NCBI GenBank assembly: GCA_043742865.1
Contig: JAYTXR010000349.1
Span: 1-6,480 of the forward strand
Source of the DNA: PALSA-911 sp043742865
GTDB lineage: Bacteria > Pseudomonadota > Alphaproteobacteria > Acetobacterales > Acetobacteraceae
DNA: 6,480 bases
Direction of reading: 5' to 3'
Part shown: positions 1-5,210 of the stretch, one piece after another
Numbering within the stretch: the stretch's first letter is position 1
How the letters are laid out: each line of letters begins with the position of its first letter
Position numbers and translations under genes: made by a program
The notes under the pieces: generated by a model
Seen by the model: the letters and a program-made list of their open reading frames with translations, nothing else
Databases searched by the model: none
What the model was told of the DNA's origin: nothing

Positions 1-255
1 AAGTGGTTCGGCGTCGGTTTTGTGGCCGATCTGTCCTGGTGGTGGGTGCTCGCGCCGTTTGCGGCGGCCGCGCTGTGGTGGCAGTTTGCCGACGGCATAG
101 GCCTCACCCAGCGCAACGCCATGGCGCGTGCCGACAAACGCGCGGCCGAGCGGCGTGAGGCCCAGTTTGTTTCCCTGGGCCAGCGCCCGCCCAAGCGGGG
201 CAGCAAGGTGGGCAAGCCGCCGCCCGAGGACAAGCCGCTGCGGTCGGACCTGTGA
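1..255 (+). CDS. small Trp-rich membrane protein, 5' end outside window
   Basis: The frame is open from the first base and ends at TGA 253-255, giving at least 84 residues. A GTG at 22 could start a 77-residue form. However, the residues encoded before it (KWFGVGF) fit the end of the N-terminal hydrophobic segment in this family, so the true start is probably about a dozen codons upstream of the window. Counting from base 1, there is a Trp triplet at residues 13-15 followed by VLAPF, then a hydrophobic stretch with a second Trp pair at 26-27. After that comes a strongly basic and acidic soluble tail (many Arg, Lys and Glu) ending in a Pro/Lys-rich region. This arrangement matches the small Trp-rich protein family (I recall it as TIGR04438) of Burkholderiales, whose function is unknown. 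It is probably anchored in the inner membrane with a cytoplasmic tail. It converges on ilvD with a 10-base gap. The family call is confident; no function can be given. Confidence 0.82.
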   Translation, partial: KWFGVGFVADLSWWWVLAPFAAAALWWQFADGIGLTQRNAMARADKRAAERREAQFVSLGQRPPKRGSKVGKPPPEDKPLRSDL

Positions 256-265
256 GGCTGTCGGA

Positions 266-1975
266 TCAGTCGAACTTGTCGAGCACCGCACCCGAGCTGG
301 CGCTGCTCGCGTGGTGCGCAAACTTGGCCAGCACGCCGCGGGTGTAGCGCGGCGCCGGCTTCACCCAGTCATCTCGCCGGCGCGCCAGCTCGGTGTCGTC
401 CACATTCAGTTGCAGCAACAACCGGTGTGCATCGATGGTGATGGTGTCGCCTTCTTTGACCAGCGCTATCACGCCGCCCTCGTAGGCCTCGGGCGCCACG
501 TGGCCCACCACCATGCCCCAGGTGCCCCCCGAGAACCGCCCGTCGGTGACCAGGCCCACGCTTTCACCCAGGCCCTGGCCGATCAGCGCGCCGGTGGGCG
601 CCAGCATCTCTGGCATGCCCGGGCCGCCCTTGGGGCCGAGGTAACGCAGCACCATCACGTCCCCAGCCTGGATCTTGCCGGCCAGAATGGCCGCCAGCGC
701 GGTCTGCTCGTCGTCGAACACCCGGGCCGGGCCGGTCATCACCGGGTTCTTCAAGCCGGTGATTTTGGCGACGCAGCCTTCCGGCGACAGATTGCCTTTG
801 AGAATGGCCAGATGACCCTGTTTGTACATCGGATGGTCGATGGGGCGGATCACGTCCTGGTCCGCGCGTGGCACATCCGGGATGTCCTTCAGCACTTCGG
901 CAATGGTCTGGCCGGTAATCGTCACGCAGTCGCCGTGCAGCAGGCCCGCGGCCAGCAACGTCTTCATAACCTGCGGAATGCCTCCGGCTTTGTGCAGGTC
1001 CACCGCGAGGTATTTGCCGCTGGGTTTGAGGTCGCACAGCACCGGGGTTTTCTGACGGATGCGTTCAAAGTCATCGATCGTCCACGCAATCTCGGCCGCA
1101 TGCGCGATGGCCAGAAAATGCAGCACCGCATTGGTCGAGCCGCCGGTGGCCATGACCACCGCCACGGCATTTTCGATGGCTTTTTTTGTCACGATATCGC
1201 GTGGCTTGAGGTTCATTCTGATGGCTTCGATCAGCACCTTGGCCGATTCTTTGGCCGAGTTCACTTTCTCGTCGTGCGGATTGGCCATTGTGGACGAATA
1301 GGGCAGCGAAATACCCATCGCTTCAAAGCAGCTCGACATCGTGTTGGCCGTGTACATGCCGCCGCAGCTGCCGGTCCCGGGAATGGCGCGTCGTTCGATT
1401 TGCAGCAGGTCTTCATCGCTCAGCCGGCCGGCGGCGTGTTCGCCCACCGCCTCGAACACACTGACGATGTTCAGGTCTTTGCCCTGGTAGCTGCCGGGCA
1501 AAATGGTGCCGCCGTAGACATAGATGGCCGGCACGTTGGCGCGCAACATGCCCATCATACCGCCCGGCATGTTTTTGTCGCAGCCGCCGATCACCACCAC
1601 GCCGTCCATCCACTGGCCCTGCACGCAGGTCTCGATGCAATCGGAAATGACTTCGCGGCTGACCAGCGAGTATTTCATGCCTTCGGTGCCCATGGCCATG
1701 CCGTCGGAAATGGTGGGGGTGCCGAATACTTGCGCTTTGCCACCCGCCTCCTCGATGCCGGCAATTGCCGCATCGGCTAGTTTTTGCAGGCCGCTGTTGC
1801 AGGGGGTGATGGTGCTGTGCCCGTTGGCCACGCCCACCATGGGTTTTTTGAAATCGTCGGCTTCATAGCCCATCGCATAGTACATGGAGCGGTTCGGCGC
1901 CCGCGCGACACCTTCGGTGATATTTTTGCTGCGGCGATTGATCGGGCCGCTGGCATTATTCTTATTGGGCGTCAT
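266..1975 (-). CDS. ilvD: dihydroxy-acid dehydratase
   Basis: This complete 569-residue protein of the IlvD/Edd family has the normal length for bacterial IlvD. The enzyme dehydrates 2,3-dihydroxy-isovalerate and 2,3-dihydroxy-3-methylvalerate to the 2-keto acids that lead to valine, isoleucine, leucine and pantothenate; it is cytoplasmic. Three cysteines expected to bind the [2Fe-2S] cluster are visible: Cys59 in TPCNSG, Cys132 in GGCDKNMPG and Cys204 in GTGSCGGMYTANTMSS. The likely Mg2+ ligands are Asp91, Asp133 and Glu456 (GPGMPEM). Lys134 is the lysine expected to be carbamylated, and Ser482 in DGRFSGGT is the expected catalytic base. All of these are present, so the enzyme should be active. 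The ATG at 1975 is preceded by GAGAAGG with 6-base spacing, and an in-frame stop lies 30 bases upstream (2008-2006), which fixes the start. It is divergent from the binding-protein gene at 2268 and convergent with the Trp-rich gene. No BCAA-rich leader peptide is seen upstream. Confidence 0.98.
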   Translation of the reverse strand: MTPNKNNASGPINRRSKNITEGVARAPNRSMYYAMGYEADDFKKPMVGVANGHSTITPCNSGLQKLADAAIAGIEEAGGKAQVFGTPTISDGMAMGTEGMKYSLVSREVISDCIETCVQGQWMDGVVVIGGCDKNMPGGMMGMLRANVPAIYVYGGTILPGSYQGKDLNIVSVFEAVGEHAAGRLSDEDLLQIERRAIPGTGSCGGMYTANTMSSCFEAMGISLPYSSTMANPHDEKVNSAKESAKVLIEAIRMNLKPRDIVTKKAIENAVAVVMATGGSTNAVLHFLAIAHAAEIAWTIDDFERIRQKTPVLCDLKPSGKYLAVDLHKAGGIPQVMKTLLAAGLLHGDCVTITGQTIAEVLKDIPDVPRADQDVIRPIDHPMYKQGHLAILKGNLSPEGCVAKITGLKNPVMTGPARVFDDEQTALAAILAGKIQAGDVMVLRYLGPKGGPGMPEMLAPTGALIGQGLGESVGLVTDGRFSGGTWGMVVGHVAPEAYEGGVIALVKEGDTITIDAHRLLLQLNVDDTELARRRDDWVKPAPRYTRGVLAKFAHHASSASSGAVLDKFD

Positions 1976-1981
1976 GGGGTG

Positions 1982-1988
1982 CCTTCTC
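1982..1988 (-). promoter_or_regulatory. ribosome binding site of ilvD
   Basis: On the minus strand the sequence reads GAGAAGG, six bases before the ATG at 1975-1973. This is a good Shine-Dalgarno match at suitable spacing, and it supports the chosen start. Confidence 0.8.
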
Positions 1989-2057
1989 GGTAGGTTGGAG
2001 CTTTGTCAGTGGCAGAGCATGGGGCAGCGGCAGGGTACCGGCTGGTAGCTTACGTGC

Positions 2058-2075
2058 TTCCAATATATTTTGGAA
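2058..2075. promoter_or_regulatory. inverted repeat, possible operator upstream of ilvD
   Basis: The sequence is a perfect dyad of TTCCAA and TTGGAA arms (6 bases each) around the AT-only spacer TATATT. Its centre lies about 92 bases upstream of the ilvD start codon and about 200 bases upstream of the binding-protein gene. That is a reasonable place for an operator or for part of the ilvD promoter. On the minus strand the spacer region also supplies TATATT, a 5/6 match to a sigma-70 -10 box, though without a good -35. No regulator can be named from sequence alone. Confidence 0.4.
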
Positions 2076-2250
2076 CTTCCCAGGTGGGACGAGGAAGTCG
2101 CTTATAGGCCGATTAAGGCACGGCGTTCGTGAAGGTGTCGGTGAGATTGCCCGAAAAACGGTTGTTGCGCCTAACCGGCAGAAACTGCCAGTGTTTGGGT
2201 CAACGCGGCGAACAGTCTTCGCATTGCGCAAAGAACAACCAAGCCCGGGC

Positions 2251-2258
2251 AAAGGGAG
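2251..2258 (+). promoter_or_regulatory. ribosome binding site of the substrate-binding protein gene
   Basis: AAAGGGAG lies nine bases before the ATG at 2268. An in-frame TGA at 2259-2261, two codons before the ATG, rules out a longer protein and fixes this as the earliest possible start. Confidence 0.75.
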
Positions 2259-2267
2259 TGACAGGCC

Positions 2268-3479
2268 ATGATCACAAGACGAGCGGGGATTTCGGGTGGA
2301 ATCGCTCTGGCGTTGGCGTCATCAAGGCCAGCCGCCGCGGCGGAAACGCCGGGGGTCACGGATACCGAGATTAAGATCGGCAACACCCATCCCTATAGCG
2401 GCCCGGCATCGGCTTACGGGGTTGGTGGGCGTATGGATGCGGCGTTCTTCAAGATGGTCAACGACCAGGGCGGGGTCGCCGGGCGAAAGATCAATTTCAT
2501 CTCCTATGATGATGGCTATAGCCCGCCCAGGACGGTTGAACAGACCCGTCGGCTGGTTGAGCAGGACGGCGTCGCCCTTATTTTCAGCCCCCTCGGCACG
2601 CCGACCAACTCGGCGATCTTCCGGTACCTGAACGAGAAGAAGGTGCCGCATCTCTTTGTCGCCAGTGGCGCCGACAAATGGGGTGATTCCAAGACGCACC
2701 CGTGGACGATCGGCTTCGGACCCAGCTACCGGACCGAAGCGCAGATCTACGCCAAATACATCCTGCGGACCAAGCCCAACGCCAAGATCGCCGTTTTTTA
2801 CCAGAACGACGATTTCGGTAAGGACTATCCGGACGGCTTGCGCGACGTCCTCGGCAAGGACTGGGACAAACATGTGATTGCCACTGCGACCTACGAAGTT
2901 ACTGATGCAACCATAGACTCGCAGCTGGTTACTCTGCAGGCTTCAGGCGCCGATGTGCTGTTTAGCGCACCCACGCCGAAATTCGCCGCCATGATGATCC
3001 GTAAGTTGCGTGATCTCGACTGGCATCCGCTGACGATCATGAGCAACGTGTCGAGCTCGGTGGGCGCGGTGATGCGCCCGGCCGGCCCGGAGAACGGGAT
3101 CGGTATCATCAGCACGGCATATCTGAAGGACGGCAGCGACCCCAAATGGGACAACGATCCTGGGATGCAACAATGGCGGGCGTTCATGACCAAATATCTG
3201 CCGGGGGGCGATGTCGCCGATATCAACAATGTCTATGCCTACGCTGCGAGCACGACGATGTGGCAGGTCCTGAAACAATGCGACGGCGATTTTTCGCGGG
3301 AAAACCTGATGAAGCAGGCGCTCAATCTGCACGATCTCGATCTGCCCGTTTCGTTGCCGGGGATCAAGGTCAATACGAGCCCGACCAATTATCGGCCGAT
3401 GCGCGCGATGCAGCTGATCAAATGGAGTGGTTCGACATGGGAACATTTCGGCTCGGTGATTGAGGGCTCTCAGGCGTGA
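2268..3479 (+). CDS. ABC transporter substrate-binding protein (Leu/Ile/Val-binding type)
   Basis: This 403-residue periplasmic type 1 binding protein belongs to the branched-chain amino acid/amide uptake (HAAT, LivK-like) group, of usual length for its subfamily. Residues 1-25 are a short signal peptide with a twin-arginine start (TRRAG, residues 3-7) and a likely cut after AAA at 25, so Tat export is possible but unproven. The mature start TDTEIKIGNTHPYSGPASAYG (residues 31-51) is the family's first strand and ligand loop. FKMVNDQGGVAGRKINF (61-77), DDGYSPPRTVEQTRRLVEQD (81-100), GTPTNSA (110-116), YQNDDFGKDY (178-187) and SGADVLF (226-232) are further family landmarks covering both lobes. 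The ligand is unknown: related proteins in soil bacteria sit beside many catabolic genes, so neither leucine nor valine should be assumed. No permease or ATPase gene lies nearby in this window. The gene is 99 bases upstream of the GMC oxidoreductase on the same strand, so they are probably co-transcribed. Confidence 0.92.
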   Translation: MITRRAGISGGIALALASSRPAAAAETPGVTDTEIKIGNTHPYSGPASAYGVGGRMDAAFFKMVNDQGGVAGRKINFISYDDGYSPPRTVEQTRRLVEQDGVALIFSPLGTPTNSAIFRYLNEKKVPHLFVASGADKWGDSKTHPWTIGFGPSYRTEAQIYAKYILRTKPNAKIAVFYQNDDFGKDYPDGLRDVLGKDWDKHVIATATYEVTDATIDSQLVTLQASGADVLFSAPTPKFAAMMIRKLRDLDWHPLTIMSNVSSSVGAVMRPAGPENGIGIISTAYLKDGSDPKWDNDPGMQQWRAFMTKYLPGGDVADINNVYAYAASTTMWQVLKQCDGDFSRENLMKQALNLHDLDLPVSLPGIKVNTSPTNYRPMRAMQLIKWSGSTWEHFGSVIEGSQA

Positions 3480-3578
3480 AGCGATAGCCCGATGCGCAAC
3501 GACGGGATGGTATCGCCGATGTCGAGCCGAGGGCTGGATGACTCCAGTTCGATCCGATCCAGCAGCGGCTGAAGCGAT
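3480..3578 (+). other. intercistronic spacer with repeated TGAAGCGATA and a hairpin
   Basis: This 99-base gap separates the binding-protein stop from the GMC start. The 10-mer TGAAGCGATA occurs at 3477-3486, spanning the binding-protein stop, and again at 3570-3579, up to the first base of the GMC ATG. The copies are 93 bases (31 codons) apart, so the frame is kept. Between the two TGA codons that frame has no stop and includes a possible 26-codon Ser-rich ORF (3492-3572) with no convincing ribosome binding site. A hairpin lies at 3531-3550. No T-run follows it, so it does not look like an intrinsic terminator, and co-transcription of the flanking genes is plausible. Confidence 0.55.
3531..3550 (+). 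other. possible intercistronic RNA hairpin
   Basis: CTGGA (3534-3538) pairs with TCCAG (3543-3547) around the four-base loop TGAC. Two G-U pairs and one G-C pair extend the stem to eight pairs. It ends 28 bases before the GMC start codon and has no following T-run. It could affect mRNA stability or translation start, or be chance. Confidence 0.3.
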
Positions 3579-5189
3579 ATGCAAACTTACGACTACATCG
3601 TTGTCGGCGCAGGATCGGCTGGCGCGGTTGTGGCGAACCGGCTTTCGGCGGATGCGCGCAACAAGGTGCTGCTGCTGGAAGCCGGTCCTGTTGGCCATCC
3701 CTGGTCCCGCATCCCGATCGGTTTCGCCAAGCTGCTGACCAACCCCGCGGTCAATTGGCTCTATACCGCGGAGCCCGAGGCCAACACCAACGGCCGCAGG
3801 CTCCCGGTGCCGCGCGGCCGGATGCTCGGCGGTACCAGCTCGATCAACGGCATGGCGTTCGTGCGCGGCCAGGCGCAGGACTTCGATACCTGGGCGCAGA
3901 TGGGCAACCAAGGCTGGAGCTACGAAGAAATCCTGCCATTCTTCAAGCGTATGGAAAGTTACGAGGCCGACGGCGATGACGCTTTTCGTGGCCGGGAAGG
4001 ACCGCTGCGCGTGACCAACCCGGCACCGCGAGACCCGCTGTTCGCGGCCCTGATCCAGGCGGCTGGCCAGGTCGGGATCGCGCATAACCCCGACTACAAC
4101 GGCGCCAGGCAGGATGGCATCGCCATGAGCCAGGCAACGATCGCCTCTCGCCGCCGGATGAGCACCGCCCATTGCTATCTGGACCCGATCCGCCAGCGCC
4201 AGAATCTGCATATCGAAACCGGTGCCTTGACCGAGGCCCTGATGATGGAAGGCAGGCGCTGTACCGGTGTGCGATATTCCGTGGGGGGAAATCTGCGCGA
4301 GGCCCGTGCCGCCCGCGAAGTCGTGGTAAGCGCCGGATCGATCAATTCGCCGCAGTTGTTGGAGTTGTCCGGCATCGGCCAGCCCGAGCGGCTGCGAAAC
4401 CTGGGTATCGAGGTGCGTCATGCCCTGCCGGGCGTCGGCGAGAACCTGCGCGATCATTATGCGCCCCGGACAAGGTGGGAAATTGGCACGAAAGGCATCA
4501 CCTTCAACGACAGGGGCCGCGGCCTCGGTCTGCTGGGCCAGGCAATGCGCTATGCGCTGTTTGGCCAGGGCATGCTCAGCATGGTGGCAGCCCCGATACG
4601 GGCCTTTGTTCGCTCACGGGACGGCCTGGATGCGCCGGATTTATTGCTAGGCTGGGTGCCGATGCTGACCGAGCCAGGCCCGACCGGCCCAAAACTCTCC
4701 CGCCAATCCGGCATTACCTGCTACGCGCACCCGATGCGCCCCGAGAGCAAGGGCCATATCCACATCGTCTCGGCCGATCCGCGCAAACCGCCGGCGATCA
4801 ACTTCAACTTTCTATCGTCGCCCATCGATGCGGAGCTTACCGCGCGCGCGGTCCGCATCGCCCGCGCCATCATGACCGCACCGGCGATGGATCACCTGCG
4901 GGTAACCGAGCTCGCACCCGGCACAGCGGCGAACACGGACGGCGAAATTTTGGCCTGGGTCCGCCAGGCGGCGGAAACGACCTACCACCCGGTGGGCACC
5001 TGCAAGATGGGCGCGGACGCCATGGCTGTTGTTGACGCGCAGCTCCGTGTCCACGGGATCGACGGTCTGCGCATAGCCGACGCCTCGATCATGCCGACCC
5101 TCACATCGGGCAACACGAACGCGCCATCGATCATGATTGGCGAAAAGGCCGCGGACATGGTGCTGCGGCATGCCGTGGCGAGACAGTGA
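3579..5189 (+). CDS. GMC-family FAD-dependent alcohol/choline-type dehydrogenase
   Basis: This complete 536-residue glucose-methanol-choline oxidoreductase resembles BetA and AlkJ in length and motifs. It should oxidise a primary alcohol to an aldehyde using FAD; the substrate and electron acceptor are not known. The N-terminal dinucleotide-binding fold carries GAGSAGAVVANRLS (10-23) and ends its second strand in LLLEAGP (31-37). GMC signature 1 is GGTSSINGMAFVRG (84-97) and signature 2 is GSINSPQLLELSGIG (253-267). The catalytic pair near the C-terminus is His470 in YHPVGTCKMG and Asn514 in SGNTNAPSIMIGEKAADM, the His/Asn type seen in choline dehydrogenases and oxidases. There is no signal peptide, so it acts in the cytoplasm or at the inner face of the membrane. 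The start is fixed by an in-frame TGA at 3570-3572 and by the flavin motif beginning at residue 10. The ribosome binding site is weak (GAAG at 3571-3574). The similarity does not justify naming it betA, as no betaine genes are nearby. Confidence 0.93.
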   Translation: MQTYDYIVVGAGSAGAVVANRLSADARNKVLLLEAGPVGHPWSRIPIGFAKLLTNPAVNWLYTAEPEANTNGRRLPVPRGRMLGGTSSINGMAFVRGQAQDFDTWAQMGNQGWSYEEILPFFKRMESYEADGDDAFRGREGPLRVTNPAPRDPLFAALIQAAGQVGIAHNPDYNGARQDGIAMSQATIASRRRMSTAHCYLDPIRQRQNLHIETGALTEALMMEGRRCTGVRYSVGGNLREARAAREVVVSAGSINSPQLLELSGIGQPERLRNLGIEVRHALPGVGENLRDHYAPRTRWEIGTKGITFNDRGRGLGLLGQAMRYALFGQGMLSMVAAPIRAFVRSRDGLDAPDLLLGWVPMLTEPGPTGPKLSRQSGITCYAHPMRPESKGHIHIVSADPRKPPAINFNFLSSPIDAELTARAVRIARAIMTAPAMDHLRVTELAPGTAANTDGEILAWVRQAAETTYHPVGTCKMGADAMAVVDAQLRVHGIDGLRIADASIMPTLTSGNTNAPSIMIGEKAADMVLRHAVARQ

Positions 5190-5210
5190 GATTGGCGCCG
5201 CCCACCAGGG

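Larger units (their letters stand above)
1976..2267. other. divergent intergenic region between ilvD and binding-protein gene
   Basis: These 292 bases separate two outward-facing genes and must hold the promoters of both unless transcription enters from elsewhere. They are less GC-rich than the flanking genes. They contain a ribosome binding site at each end, an 18-base inverted repeat at 2058-2075 and a short GGCAG-AAA-CTGCC repeat at 2177-2189. I could not find a convincing pair of -35 and -10 hexamers for either gene. On the minus strand, TATATT within the inverted repeat and TATAAG at 2105-2100 resemble -10 boxes, but neither has a good -35 at 16-18 bases. No convincing gene, tRNA, terminator or insertion-sequence end is visible. 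The minus frame at 2252-1962 is open but Pro-rich, starts only with TTG and resembles nothing I recognise. Confidence 0.6.

Noticed and set aside
128..1780. 550-codon open frame on the plus strand opposite ilvD
   Set aside because: It is antisense to a complete, clearly functional ilvD. Its translation is rich in His, Arg, Gly and Ala with no recognisable domain, as expected when a GC-rich gene leaves an opposite frame without stops.
2014..2028. Four-codon ATG CTC TGC CAC TGA ORF on the minus strand between the dyad and ilvD, considered as an attenuation leader
   Set aside because: It has only one leucine codon, no other branched-chain codons, and no alternating hairpins or terminator after it, so it does not look like a BCAA attenuator.
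2177..2189. Short inverted repeat GGCAG-AAA-CTGCC
   Set aside because: Five-base arms with a three-base spacer and no T-run are too weak to call a terminator or operator. Repeats like this are expected by chance in GC-rich DNA.
1962..2252. 96-codon minus-strand open frame in the spacer upstream of ilvD
   Set aside because: It begins only at a TTG, is unusually Pro-rich, overlaps the ilvD start by 14 bases in another frame and contains no recognisable motif. It may be non-coding, although a broken gene remnant cannot be excluded without a search.
3492..3572. 26-codon Ser-rich ORF in the spacer before the GMC gene
   Set aside because: It has no convincing ribosome binding site and a low-complexity sequence. 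It is mentioned only as a possible coupling ORF, not listed as a gene.
2943..4457. 504-codon open frame on the minus strand across the binding-protein and GMC genes
   Set aside because: It overlaps two well-supported genes and the spacer, has a low-complexity Arg/His/Ala-rich translation and matches no family I know. It is best explained as a GC-driven shadow frame.
4172..5035. 287-codon open frame on the plus strand inside the GMC gene
   Set aside because: It lies wholly within the GMC coding sequence in another frame and is Arg/Pro/Gly-rich without a domain.
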